A stretch of DNA of 64,000 nt from VAZQ01 sp963721005 (GTDB lineage: Bacteria > Pseudomonadota > Alphaproteobacteria > Rhizobiales > Xanthobacteraceae), in the NCBI GenBank assembly GCA_963721005.1, contig CAVRHR010000008.1:1-64000 (forward strand), read 5' to 3'. Below, piece after piece: positions 1 through 8,795 of this stretch. Under the pieces are notes generated by a model, which was given only the letters and a program-made list of their open reading frames with translations, searched no databases and was not told the origin of the DNA. The position numbers and the translations under genes are program-made. How positions within the stretch are numbered: position 1 is the stretch's first letter; every line of letters starts with the position of its first letter.

Positions 1-1
1 C

Positions 2-694
2 GCCATTCCCAAATCCGTCATCGGCCGCGTCATCGAGCGCCGCGGCCGCGAGCATGTCTATGACGACCTCGAGCCGGCGAGGTGCGCCCTGGTCGTGGTC
101 GACATGCAGAACGCCTTCATGCTGCCCGGCGTCGCCCATTCGCTCTGCCCGATGGCGGAGGAGATCGTGCCCAACATCAATCGGCTGGCGCAGGCGGTGC
201 GCGCGGCCGGCGGCATGGTGTTCTGGATCAAGACCACCTTCACGCCGGAGGCGCTGCGCGACTGGTCGACCTATTTCGAGATGACGAGCCCGGCACGCGT
301 CGCCAAGCGCATCGAAGCCCTCACCGCCGACACTGTCGGGCATGCGCTCTGGCGCGGCCTCGACGTGCGGTCGCAGGACCCGATCGTGGAGAAGAACCGC
401 TTCAGCGCCTTCATCCAAGGCTCCTCGAACCTGGCGGCTGCCCTGCACGAGCGCGGCCTCGACACCGTCCTGGTGACCGGCACGGTCACCAACGTGTGCT
501 GCGAGTCGACCGCGCGCGACGCCATGATGCTCAACTTCAAGACCATCATGGTGACCGACGCCAACGCCGCTGCCACCGACGAGGATCACAACGCCTCGCT
601 GATCGCGTTCTATCTGACTTTCGGCGACATCATGTCGACCGAGATGCTGATCGGTTGCCTGGAGGGCAATGCCCGGAAGGTGGCGCAGCCGTAG
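2..694 (+). CDS. Isochorismatase-family cysteine hydrolase (5' end outside window)
   Basis: The reading frame is open from base 2, so the start lies upstream and about 230 residues are visible. The family hydrolyses amide or ester bonds on small molecules through an Asp-Lys-Cys triad. The Asp is in VVVDMQNAF, a Lys follows in FWIKTTF, and the nucleophilic Cys is in the TGTVTNVCCESTARDA segment. This is the standard fold with no extra domain seen. The substrate cannot be told from sequence; nicotinamidase, carbamoylsarcosine amidase and isochorismatase all belong here. The next gene is on the opposite strand, so no operon partner is visible on this side. Confidence 0.88.
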   Translation, partial: AIPKSVIGRVIERRGREHVYDDLEPARCALVVVDMQNAFMLPGVAHSLCPMAEEIVPNINRLAQAVRAAGGMVFWIKTTFTPEALRDWSTYFEMTSPARVAKRIEALTADTVGHALWRGLDVRSQDPIVEKNRFSAFIQGSSNLAAALHERGLDTVLVTGTVTNVCCESTARDAMMLNFKTIMVTDANAAATDEDHNASLIAFYLTFGDIMSTEMLIGCLEGNARKVAQP

Positions 695-1083
695 CCCGGA
701 TGGAGCCGACGAGTCGGCGCGAAGCGCCGCCCGATGACTCCGCGCAATACGGGAGTGCCGCGTCCCGCATTGTGGGGGCGATTCGGGCGATCGTTGTTTT
801 CATTGAAGAATTCGAGATTGTTCCGCCAAAATGCCCTGCTGGTGGCAGCCGGCGCCACGCACGCTCGTCGATCTCAGCGTTGGGAGGAGCGGACGCGATT
901 TGCTGTTCGCCAATGTGCTCTATCCCTCGCGCCGCCCGAAATTCTCCTGCAAAATCAGAAAGGGCCGTTGCAAAAACAATAGATTTACAATGGCCGGAGA
1001 TTTCCGCGTGCAGCGATAACGTGGTCCGCGTCGATCGACCGCCAGCAACAACGGGCATCAATGCCGGACCAATGGCGCGGATG
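695..1083. other. Intergenic stretch, no gene supported
   Basis: Open frames here lack recognisable protein character and are shadows of one another. Apart from the palindrome that follows at its right end I see nothing in it. Confidence 0.5.
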
Positions 1084-1149
1084 CCGTAGGGGCGGCCCTT
1101 GTGGCCGCCCTCTGACTCAAGCGGGCGCCCACAAGTGGCGCCCCTACGG
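1084..1149. repeat. Palindromic intergenic repeat (CCGTAGGGGCGGCCCTTGTG type)
   Basis: A 27-base arm beginning CCGTAGGGGCG is followed by a 12-base loop and an inverted arm ending GGCGCCCCTACGG, with a few mismatches. The shape is that of the short GC-rich palindromes scattered in rhizobial genomes. It lies between two convergent genes. Confidence 0.8.
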
Positions 1150-1186
1150 TCGGCAGGCCATCCGGACCGCGCCACACCGAACAACG

Positions 1187-1214
1187 AAAAACCCGGCGCG
1201 GTTTCCCGGCCGGG
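1187..1214 (-). terminator. Intrinsic terminator after the dehydrogenase gene
   Basis: Read on the minus strand, CCCGGC and GCCGGG form a stem followed directly by five T. It sits about 60 bases beyond the stop of the minus-strand dehydrogenase gene, where a terminator would be expected. Confidence 0.6.
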
Positions 1215-1226
1215 CGCAACTCATCA

Positions 1227-1263
1227 GTTTCAATTTCGCAAATACTCTGATTTGCGTGCTGGC
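1227..1263. repeat. Repeated 37-base motif, copy 1
   Basis: The stretch beginning GTTTCAATTTCGCAAATACT and ending GTGCTGGC is closely matched at 46309-46346. Both copies sit just beyond the stop codon of a minus-strand gene. Its role is unknown. Confidence 0.6.
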
Positions 1264-1275
1264 GTCAAGCGGCGG

Positions 1276-3621
1276 CTACAAAATGTCGACTGGCCCCTTC
1301 CGTCTCGCCGCCTCGATCGCCCGCCACATCGTCTCCGACGTCGCGGGCATCTGCACGGCTGGCGCCCCGATGCGGTGGAGCGCGTCGTTGACCGCGCTCA
1401 TGACTGCCGCCAGCGCACCGACGGTGCCAGATTCGCCGGCGCCTTTGACGCCGAGCGGATTGGTCTTGGTCGGCACCTCGTTCTCGGCCAGCGCGAAGGC
1501 GCAGAAATTGTCGGCGCGCGGCATGCAGTAGTCCTGGAACGAGCCGGTGATGAGCTGGCCGGAGGCGTCATAGACGATGCTCTCCATCAGCGCCTGGCCG
1601 ACACCTTGGGCGATGCCGCCGTGCACCTGGCCTGCGACCAACAGCGGATTGATCATGCGGCCCACGTCCTCGACCGCGGTGTAGCCCACGATCTCGAGCG
1701 CGCCGGTCGCTGCGTCGATCTCCACCTCGCAGACGTGGCAGCCGTTGGGAAAGGTGCGGGCGCCGCCGTCGAAGGTTCCGGTCTCGAACAGGCCCGGCTC
1801 CATCCCGGCGGGCAGCTTTTTGGGCGCGAATGAATCCTGCGCCACCGTGTCGAGGTCGATGGTCTTGTCGGTGCCCACCACGGTGAAGCGGCCGTGGTCG
1901 AACGCCACATCGTGCTCGTCGGCCTCCATGAGGTGAGCCGCGAGCTTTTTGCCTTTGGCGATGATCTTGTCGGCGGCGAGGAGGAGCGCGGTGCCGCCCG
2001 CCACCATGCTGCGCGATCCGAAGGTGCCGGTGCCGATCGCGACCTGATCGGTGTCGCCATGCTTGAAGCGAACCTGCTCCGGCCCGATCCCCAATTTGTC
2101 CGCGATGATCTGCCGGAACGAGGTGCCGTGGCCCTGGCCGTGGTCGTGCGTGCCGGTAGCCAGGGTCAAGGTGCCGGTGGGATCGAAGCGCAGCTCGGCG
2201 TGCTCGATCAGCCCGAAATTGGTCGACGCGACCGTGCTCGAAACCCCGATGCCGCGCAGCTTGCCGCGGCTCTCGGATTGGGCGCGCCGGGCCTCGAAAC
2301 CCGCATGGTCGGATTTGGCGAGGCAATCCTGCAGGTTCTTGCCGAAATCGCCGCAGTCGTAAGTGTAAGCGAGCGCGGTCTGGAACGGCATGGCATCGGC
2401 CGGGATCGTGTTGCGCCGGCGCAGCTCGGCCGGGTCGATCGCCAACTTGCGGGCCGCGAGATCCACCATGGTCTCCAACACATAGGCCGCCTCCGGCCGG
2501 CCGGCGCCGCGGTAGTGGCCGGTCATCATGGTGTGGGTGAGCACGCCCGTCACCTCGACATGGATGGCGGGGATCACATAGGTGCCGGCGAGCACGCCCA
2601 AATTGTTGGTGGGCGGTCCGGCGTTGCGGTCGGAGCTGTGATAGGCGCCGATATTGGCGAGCGTGCACACCCGCAAGGCCAGAAAGCGGCCCTCCGGGTC
2701 GAGCGCGAGCTCGGCCTCGCTGACATTGTCGCGGCAATGCTCGTCGGCCAGGATCGCCTCGCTGCGCTCGGCCATCCATTTCACCGGCCGCCCCAGCAGC
2801 CGAGAGGCGAGCGCAGTCAGCGGATATTCCGGATAGAGCGCGCCCTTCATGCCGAAGCCGCCGCCTACATTGTCGGCGATGATGCGGAACCGGGTCTCCG
2901 GAATCCTGAAGTTTTCCTCCGCAATGGTCCGCCGCATCATGTGCGGCACCTGCACGGTACAGCGCAGCGTGAAGCGGTCCTCGCGCGCATCATGCTCCGC
3001 GAGACAGCCGCGCGGCTCCATGGAGTTGGTGGTGAGGCGGCTGATGACCAGGCGATGCCGCACCACATGCGCTGCCGCCGCGAATGCCCGCTCCACCGCC
3101 GCCTTGTTGCCGAGCTCGTGCACAAAGGCCTGGTTGTCGCGGCAGGCGTCCCACACGAACGGCGCACCCGGCAAAACCGCGTCCCCGATCGCGGTCACTG
3201 CCGGCAATGCTTCGTAGTCGATATCGATCGCTTCGGCGGCGTCCTTGGCCTGCGCGATGGTCTCGGCCACGATCAAGGCCACCGGGTCGCCGATATAGCG
3301 CACACGCTCGCGTGCGAGCAGCGGTTGCGGCGAGATGAAAGCCGCCGAGCCGTCGCGCCGCTGGCGCGGATGCCACGGCTGCTGCAATCCGAGCGCCAGG
3401 ACGTCGGGGTCGGTTCCGGCCAGGACCAGCAGAACGCCGGGCAGCGTTTTGGCGCGCGTGGTGTCGATCGTGCGGATGCGGGCGTGGGAATGCGGCGAGC
3501 GCAGCAGATAGGCGCGGGCTACTCCGGGCGGCGCCACGTCGTCGACGTAACGCCCGGCGCCGCGCACTAGATACGGGTCCTCTTCGCGCGGGACCGGTTG
3601 GCCGATGCCGAATTCACCCAT
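1276..3621 (-). CDS. Xanthine / CO dehydrogenase family, molybdopterin-binding large subunit
   Basis: A 781-residue protein of normal length for the CoxL/CutL group. The N-terminal a/b-hammerhead domain (start GEFGIGQPVPREEDPYLVRG) is followed by the molybdopterin-binding domain. The motif YRGAGR near residue 367 is the form II type, not the AYRCRGA-like active-site loop of true aerobic CO dehydrogenase. The catalytic Glu is present in GAGESGT near residue 733. Such subunits work with an FAD subunit and a 2Fe-2S subunit, and neither is next to it here, so it is an orphan or uses partners encoded elsewhere. The substrate (a purine, aldehyde or other heterocycle) is not predictable. Confidence 0.9.
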   Translation of the reverse strand: MGEFGIGQPVPREEDPYLVRGAGRYVDDVAPPGVARAYLLRSPHSHARIRTIDTTRAKTLPGVLLVLAGTDPDVLALGLQQPWHPRQRRDGSAAFISPQPLLARERVRYIGDPVALIVAETIAQAKDAAEAIDIDYEALPAVTAIGDAVLPGAPFVWDACRDNQAFVHELGNKAAVERAFAAAAHVVRHRLVISRLTTNSMEPRGCLAEHDAREDRFTLRCTVQVPHMMRRTIAEENFRIPETRFRIIADNVGGGFGMKGALYPEYPLTALASRLLGRPVKWMAERSEAILADEHCRDNVSEAELALDPEGRFLALRVCTLANIGAYHSSDRNAGPPTNNLGVLAGTYVIPAIHVEVTGVLTHTMMTGHYRGAGRPEAAYVLETMVDLAARKLAIDPAELRRRNTIPADAMPFQTALAYTYDCGDFGKNLQDCLAKSDHAGFEARRAQSESRGKLRGIGVSSTVASTNFGLIEHAELRFDPTGTLTLATGTHDHGQGHGTSFRQIIADKLGIGPEQVRFKHGDTDQVAIGTGTFGSRSMVAGGTALLLAADKIIAKGKKLAAHLMEADEHDVAFDHGRFTVVGTDKTIDLDTVAQDSFAPKKLPAGMEPGLFETGTFDGGARTFPNGCHVCEVEIDAATGALEIVGYTAVEDVGRMINPLLVAGQVHGGIAQGVGQALMESIVYDASGQLITGSFQDYCMPRADNFCAFALAENEVPTKTNPLGVKGAGESGTVGALAAVMSAVNDALHRIGAPAVQMPATSETMWRAIEAARRKGPVDIL

Positions 3622-3725
3622 CCGTGCCTGACGTCACGTTGCAGCCGCGCCACAACGGACGCCGGTTTATCGTTGCGGCTGATATCCCAGCCCATGGCTT
3701 CACCGTCAAGGCGCGGCATTCTTGG

Positions 3726-3863
3726 TTTACCTCCCCCTGCAAGGGGGAGGGCGACCCGCGAAGCGGGTCGGGTGGGGAGTCCCGCAACAAACTCCGCATC
3801 TGTCTGGAGGCGGGACCCCCACCCGGCGCCTTCGGCGCCACCCTCCCCCTTGCAGGGGGAGGG
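3726..3863. repeat. Large GC-rich inverted repeat (CCTCCCCCTGCAAGGGGGAG family)
   Basis: The left half contains ACCTCCCCCTGCAAGGGGGA and CCCGCGAAGCGGG. The right half ends CCTCCCCCTTGCAGGGGGAG, so the element can fold into a long cruciform. A shortened relative is at 38717-38757 and a minimal one at 63602-63626. It fills most of the gap between the divergent dehydrogenase and Kelch genes, and any promoter for the Kelch gene must lie in or after it. Confidence 0.85.
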
Positions 3864-3921
3864 ATTCGGCAACGCTGTGCTATTGCGCTAAGTTGGCTGC
3901 TCGACTTCAGGGGAGGGTTTG

Positions 3922-5001
3922 ATGGTCCGGGAATTCCGATCGCGTCTGCAGGGCGCCGCGTATTCGCTCACACATCTCTGGACCGTTCCGGTGCTGGTGC
4001 TGGCGGTGGCTGCGCTGCTGGCCGCGGCGCAAGCGCAGCCGGCGCCGAAGCCGGTGCTCGCCAAGGGCACTTGGACCAAGCTCGCCCCGATGTTGCATCC
4101 GCAGAACGAGGCGGCGAGCGTCGTCATCGGCAATCGCGTCTATGTCATGGGTGGCTTTACGCTCGGCACCGACGGGCCGATCGACCGGGTGCAGATCTAC
4201 GACACTACCAAAAACGAGTGGAGCGAAGGCACGCCGCTGCCCGATCCGGTCCATCACCACGGCGCCGTGCTGGTGGGCGGCAAGATCTACGTGGTCGGCG
4301 GATTCCATGAGCCGTTTCCCATGCGCGACCCGATCGCTTCGACCTGGGTATTCGATCCGGCCACCAACCATTGGGACAAGCGCGCGCCGCTGCCTTCGCC
4401 GCGCGGCGCCATGGTGGTGGGCGCGATCGGCAACCTCATCTACGCGGCCGGCGGCGAGCATCGGCGGCCCGCCGGTGCGCCGGTGCCGAAAGGCGCGCCG
4501 CCGCCCTATGAGCCGATCACCGATTTCTCGGTCTATGATACGCAGACCGATCGCTGGAGCACGCTGCCGCCCATGAAGGTCGCGCGCGACCACGCCTATG
4601 TGGGGGCGATCGACGGTCGCTTCTATGTGGTCGGCGGCCGCGACCGGCCGAAATACGATATCGTCACCATGGAGGAGTTCGATCCGGCCAAGGGCAGCTG
4701 GACCGAGAAGGCCCCGATGCCGACCGGCCGGTCGGGCGGCAATGCCGCGGTGCTGGACGGCCGGCTTTATGTGTTCGGCGGCGAAGGCAACGACGCGAGC
4801 CCGATCGGCTTGTTCGACGAGGTCGAGGCCTTCGATCCTGCCGCCAGCAGCTGGACCCGATTCGAGCCCATGCCGCTGCCGCGGCACTCCCTGATCGCGG
4901 CGACCGTCGGCAACCGTATCTATCTGCCCGGCGGCTCGACCGCGCGCGGCGGCGGACCCAACATCACCGCCTATGTGGATGCGTTCGAGCCCGCCAAATA
5001 A
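3922..5001 (+). CDS. Kelch-repeat protein, exported or membrane-anchored
   Basis: I chose the ATG at 3922 (359 residues) because GGGGAGGG sits just upstream; a TTG one codon earlier is less likely. A hydrophobic segment near residues 17-38 (HLWTVPVLVLAVAALLAAA) followed by AQAQPAPKP looks like a signal peptide or anchor. The rest is about six Kelch blades with the usual pattern of hydrophobics, GG and a W about 25 residues later (for example VYVMGGF, KIYVVGGF, FYVVGGRD, LYVFGGEG). Kelch propellers bind proteins or sugars; no catalytic motif of galactose oxidase or sialate mutarotase type was recognised. Its partner is unknown. Confidence 0.85.
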   Translation: MVREFRSRLQGAAYSLTHLWTVPVLVLAVAALLAAAQAQPAPKPVLAKGTWTKLAPMLHPQNEAASVVIGNRVYVMGGFTLGTDGPIDRVQIYDTTKNEWSEGTPLPDPVHHHGAVLVGGKIYVVGGFHEPFPMRDPIASTWVFDPATNHWDKRAPLPSPRGAMVVGAIGNLIYAAGGEHRRPAGAPVPKGAPPPYEPITDFSVYDTQTDRWSTLPPMKVARDHAYVGAIDGRFYVVGGRDRPKYDIVTMEEFDPAKGSWTEKAPMPTGRSGGNAAVLDGRLYVFGGEGNDASPIGLFDEVEAFDPAASSWTRFEPMPLPRHSLIAATVGNRIYLPGGSTARGGGPNITAYVDAFEPAK

Positions 5002-5107
5002 GGCGTGCACGGCGCAATTGAGGTCGGGCACGCGGCCGGTTGCGGTCGACAGGGGTGGAGCGATCGAGTAATCATTCGGTTGCAACACGTCGTTGAGACC
5101 AGACCCC

Positions 5108-6931
5108 ATGCCCGGAAAACCGCGGCGTTTCGCGCTATTGCTGGTCAAGCCGTCGCATTACGACGACGACGGCTACGTCATCCAATGGTTCCGGTCCGCC
5201 ATTCCGTCGAACTCGCTGGCGGCGCTCTACGGGCTGGCGCAGGACTGTGCCGCGCGCCGTGTGCTCGGCGACGATGTCGCGATCGACATCCACGCCTTCG
5301 ACGAGACCAATACCCGCATCCGTCCCGATCGCCTGGCCCGGATGATCGAGGACGCCGGCGCCGGCATGGTCATGCTGGTCGGCGTGCAGTCCAATCAGTT
5401 CCCCCGCGCGCTCGATCTCGCCCGCCCGCTGCGCGCGCGCGGCATCGCGGTCGGCATCGGCGGCTTCCATGTCTCCGGCACGGTGGCGATGCTGGACGGC
5501 GTCGATCCCGATCTCGCCCGCGCCGAGGCCTTGGGGGTGTCGCTGTTCGCCGGCGAGGCCGAGGGCCGCTTCGACGACGTGCTGCGCGATGCCTTCGCGG
5601 GCCGGCTCAGGCCGCACTACAACTACATGGACGATCTGCCGGGCATCGAGGGCGCGCCGATCCCGCTCTTGCCGCGCGAGCGGGTCAAGCGCACGGCGGG
5701 CGCGGTCACCAGCTTCGATGCCGGACGTGGCTGCCCCTACCAGTGCTCGTTCTGCACCATCATCAACGTGCAGGGCCGCAAGTCGCGCCGGCGCTCGCCC
5801 GCCGACATCGAGTTGCTGGTGCGTGCCAACCTGGAGCAGGGCCTCAACCGCTTCTTCATCACCGACGACAATTTCGCCCGCAACAAGGATTGGGAGGCGA
5901 TCCTCGATCGCCTGATCCAGCTGCGCGAGCAGGAAGGCCTCAAGTTCAGCATCATCATTCAGGTCGACACGCTCTGCCACCGGCTGCAGAATTTCATCGA
6001 GAAATGCGCGCGCGGCGGCGTGAAGCGGGTGTTCATCGGGCTCGAGAATATCAACCCCGAGAGCCTCGCCGGAGCCAAGAAGCGGCAGAACAAGATCACC
6101 GAATACCGCAAGATGCTGCTGGCCTGGAAGAAGGTCGGAGTGCTGACCTATGCGGGCTACATTCTCGGCTTCCCCAACGATACGCCCGAGTCGATCCTGC
6201 ACGACATCGAGGTCATCAAGCGCGAGCTGCCGATCGATCTCCTTGAGTTCTTCTATCTGACGCCGTTGCCGGGCTCGGAAGATCACAAGAAGCTGCATAC
6301 TGCCGGGATTGTGGTCGATCCCGACATGAACAAGTACGATCTCAATCACGTCACCACCGGCCACCCGCGCATGTCGAAGGCGCAATGGGAGCAGATCTAC
6401 AAATCGGCCTGGCAGAACTATTACACGCTGCCGCATATCGAGACGGTGCTGCGCCGCGCCGCCGCCACCCGCGCCAACGTCGCCAATGCCCTGTTCCTCA
6501 TCACCTGGTTCAAGGGCTGCATCGACATCGAGAACATCCATCCGCTGGAAGGCGGATACCTGCGGATGAAATTCCGCCGCGATCGCCGCTCCGGGCTGCC
6601 GCTCGAGCCGGCCTTGCTGTTCTACCCGCGCCACTGGTGGGAATCCCTGATGAAGCAGGTGCGCTGGGCCAAGCTCTATCTCGGCCTGCGGCGCATCTAC
6701 CTGCGCGTCAAGCACGATCCGCAACGCTTTCAATATATGGACCTCGCGCTCACGCCGGTCACCGACGACGAGGTCGAGACCCACGAACTGTTCCGCTCGC
6801 AGGCGGCGCAGACCTATGTGGGCCAGGAGCAGCATCTCGACAAGTTCCGCCGCAACCCGGGAGCCCCGCCGCCCGCGCGGCGGCCGGGCAAGAGCTCCCC
6901 CTGGCGGCCGACTGACGTGCCGCATCGGTAG
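5108..6931 (+). CDS. B12-binding-like radical SAM enzyme
   Basis: The start is taken at ATG 5108 (607 residues); a TTG at 5093 is also in frame. The first 190 residues resemble a cobalamin-binding Rossmann domain (LVGVQSN, VGIGGFHVSG) but lack a clear DxHxxG, so cobalamin binding is an inference. The radical SAM cluster motif is GRGCPYQCSFC around residues 212-219, followed by GLENINPESL and GFPNDTPES typical of the TIM barrel. About 170 extra C-terminal residues carry conserved aromatic and basic stretches of unknown role. The stop codon lies inside the following palindromic repeat. The family includes methyltransferases acting on lipids and natural products; the substrate is unknown. Confidence 0.85.
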   Translation: MPGKPRRFALLLVKPSHYDDDGYVIQWFRSAIPSNSLAALYGLAQDCAARRVLGDDVAIDIHAFDETNTRIRPDRLARMIEDAGAGMVMLVGVQSNQFPRALDLARPLRARGIAVGIGGFHVSGTVAMLDGVDPDLARAEALGVSLFAGEAEGRFDDVLRDAFAGRLRPHYNYMDDLPGIEGAPIPLLPRERVKRTAGAVTSFDAGRGCPYQCSFCTIINVQGRKSRRRSPADIELLVRANLEQGLNRFFITDDNFARNKDWEAILDRLIQLREQEGLKFSIIIQVDTLCHRLQNFIEKCARGGVKRVFIGLENINPESLAGAKKRQNKITEYRKMLLAWKKVGVLTYAGYILGFPNDTPESILHDIEVIKRELPIDLLEFFYLTPLPGSEDHKKLHTAGIVVDPDMNKYDLNHVTTGHPRMSKAQWEQIYKSAWQNYYTLPHIETVLRRAAATRANVANALFLITWFKGCIDIENIHPLEGGYLRMKFRRDRRSGLPLEPALLFYPRHWWESLMKQVRWAKLYLGLRRIYLRVKHDPQRFQYMDLALTPVTDDEVETHELFRSQAAQTYVGQEQHLDKFRRNPGAPPPARRPGKSSPWRPTDVPHR

Positions 6932-7079
6932 GGTGGGCAAAATTGCCTGGCACTGCGATAATGATTGCGCGGCGCCGCGCAATTTTGCCCACGCGTTGGC
7001 ACCGCGAGGCGCGTGGGCAACGTGCCGGTACGCCGTGACGCGTGTTCGACGCTGCGGCGGGCCCGTTGCCCACCCTACG
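6928..7079. repeat. Inverted repeat, GTAGGGTGGGCAAA family
   Basis: It begins GTAGGGTGGGCAAAATTGC and ends GTTGCCCACCCTAC, with an inner pair (GCGCAATTTTGCCCACGCG) that mirrors the left arm. The stop codon of the radical SAM gene is the TAG at its first bases. It separates this gene from the cytochrome operon. Confidence 0.85.
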
Positions 7080-7088
7080 AGAGAGCAG

Positions 7089-7958
7089 ATGGCTGTGAGC
7101 GAGCCGATCCCCGTCGCGCCAGCGCCAGACATTCCGCAGCGCGAGGTCATCTACCGGCATGCGGTCGTGGTGCGCCTGACCCACTGGATCAACCTTCTGT
7201 GCGTCACGCTCCTCTTGATGAGCGGGCTGCAGCTCTTCAACTATCACCCGGCGCTATATTGGGGGAACTACGGCTACCGCGGCGTTCCCTCGGTGCTCTC
7301 CGTAAGCTCCTCGATCGATCCCGCAACCAGGGAGGCGGTCGGCGTGACCCGCATCGGCGATTTGAGTTTCGTCACCACCGGCGTGCTCGGGGTGTCCTAC
7401 GATTCGCAGGGCGGCGCGGTGCGCCGTGCTTTTCCGTCCTGGCTGACCGTGCCGGGCGAGCCCAGCCTGGCACTGGCGCGCGACTGGCATTTCCTGATGG
7501 CCTGGCTGCTCGTCGCCAATGGTACGGTCTACTTGTTGTTCGGTCTCGTCAGCGGCCATTTCCGCCGCGATCTGGCGCCGGCCGCTGACCAGCTGCACTC
7601 GCGGCACATCCTGGCCGACATCCGGGACCATATCCGGTTGCGGGCGCCGCGCGGCGCCGCCGACCGGCGCTACAATGTGCTGCAGAAGCTCGCCTATCTC
7701 ACCGTGGTGTTCCTGCTGTTGCCGGTCATGGTGCTCAGCGGCCTCACCATGTCGCCGGCGGTCACCGCCGCCATCCCGGGCCTCTTCGATCTGTTCGGCG
7801 GGCGCCAGTCGGCGCGCACGATTCATTTTATCGTGGCCAATCTGCTGGTGCTGTTCGTGCTCGTCCACGTGGTCGAGGTGCTGCTGGCGGGAGTGCTCAA
7901 CCGGATGCGCTCCATGATTACCGGCCGTTACACGATCCGGCCGCAGGCGGGGTCATGA
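7089..7958 (+). CDS. Cytochrome b561-type membrane subunit
   Basis: The ATG at 7089 follows GAGAGCAG and gives 289 residues. It is a di-haem membrane cytochrome of the thiosulfate reductase / formate dehydrogenase gamma type. His residues are placed in helices: VVRLTHWINLL near the start, ARDWHFLMAWLL in the middle, and IHFIVANLLVLFVLVHVVEV near the end. A long periplasmic-type insertion lies between helices 1 and 2 (about residues 55-125). The stop overlaps the start of the next gene (ATGA), so the two are translationally coupled and likely form one enzyme: the cytochrome exchanges electrons between quinone and the molybdenum protein. Confidence 0.88.
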   Translation: MAVSEPIPVAPAPDIPQREVIYRHAVVVRLTHWINLLCVTLLLMSGLQLFNYHPALYWGNYGYRGVPSVLSVSSSIDPATREAVGVTRIGDLSFVTTGVLGVSYDSQGGAVRRAFPSWLTVPGEPSLALARDWHFLMAWLLVANGTVYLLFGLVSGHFRRDLAPAADQLHSRHILADIRDHIRLRAPRGAADRRYNVLQKLAYLTVVFLLLPVMVLSGLTMSPAVTAAIPGLFDLFGGRQSARTIHFIVANLLVLFVLVHVVEVLLAGVLNRMRSMITGRYTIRPQAGS

Positions 7959-8731
7959 GCCGGGCGATCTCACGCCGCAGGCTGCTGCGCGCCGGCTCGG
8001 CGGCGGGGGCGAGCTTGCTGCTGTCGGGCTGCGACGGCGCGCTGGAGCCGCCGTCCATACGCGCCGCGCTGGATTTCGGCCAGCTGGTTTCGCTGCGCGC
8101 GCAGCGCCTGCTGCTGGCCGGACAACCGCTGGCGCGGGAGTTCACCGAGGCGGACGTCTCGCCGGATTTTCCGCTCAACGGCACTTCCATGCCGAATGCC
8201 TTCGGTTATTTTCAGATGATGGTGACGCAATTTTCGAGCTTCCGGCTGACCGTCGACGGCCTGGTGCGGCGCCCGCTGTCGCTGTCGCTGACCGAGATCG
8301 AGGCGCTGCCGTCGCGCACCCAGATCACGCTGCACAGCTGCGACGAGGGCTGGAGCGCGATCGGCCAATGGACCGGCGTTCCGCTCAGCCAGCTGCTGGC
8401 GGCCGCGGAGCTCAAGCCCGAGGCGCGCTACATCGTGTTTCACTGCCTCGACGAGCTGGAGCGAACGCCCGACCGCAGCGGCCTCTACTACGAAAGCCTC
8501 GACCTGTTCGATGCCTTCCATCCGCAGACCATCCTGGCCTATGGGATGAACGGCCAGGCTCTGCCGGTCGGCCATGGCGCACCACTGCGGCTGCGGGTCG
8601 AGCGCCAGATCGGCTACAAGAACGCCAAATACGTGAACCGCATCGAGGCGGTCGACCGGCTCGATCGCGTCGGCCGCGGCAAGGGCGGTTTTTGGGAGGA
8701 CCGCGGCTACCAGTGGTACGCGGGATTGTGA
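7955..8731 (+). CDS. Molybdopterin-dependent oxidoreductase, Tat lipoprotein (YedY/sulfite oxidase fold)
   Basis: A 258-residue protein whose first residues carry both a twin-arginine motif (SRRRLLRAG) and a lipobox ending in Cys (LLLSGC), so it is predicted to be folded in the cytoplasm, exported by Tat and anchored by lipid. The oxidoreductase molybdopterin domain follows. The Mo-ligand Cys is in TLHSCDEGWSAIGQWTG, as in MsrP/YedY. The partner cytochrome is encoded immediately upstream with overlap. Known members reduce methionine sulfoxides or other S/N-oxides or oxidise sulfite. The lipid anchor differs from the soluble MsrP, so the substrate is left open. Confidence 0.88.
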   Translation: MSRAISRRRLLRAGSAAGASLLLSGCDGALEPPSIRAALDFGQLVSLRAQRLLLAGQPLAREFTEADVSPDFPLNGTSMPNAFGYFQMMVTQFSSFRLTVDGLVRRPLSLSLTEIEALPSRTQITLHSCDEGWSAIGQWTGVPLSQLLAAAELKPEARYIVFHCLDELERTPDRSGLYYESLDLFDAFHPQTILAYGMNGQALPVGHGAPLRLRVERQIGYKNAKYVNRIEAVDRLDRVGRGKGGFWEDRGYQWYAGL

Positions 8732-8795
8732 GGACGGCGGTGTTGCTTGATTTGAACACCGTTCCATCTGCTTCGTTTGGGTGGACACGGGGTTT

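Noticed and set aside
1894..3570. Long plus-strand frame (about 558 codons) opposite the dehydrogenase gene
   Set aside because: It is the antisense shadow of a high-GC gene with full family motifs on the minus strand; its own sequence has no family character.
5190..5215. GAACTC in the radical SAM gene as another misread site
   Set aside because: The frame is intact across it; GAACTC is also a genuine and common codon pair, so only sites that break a frame count.
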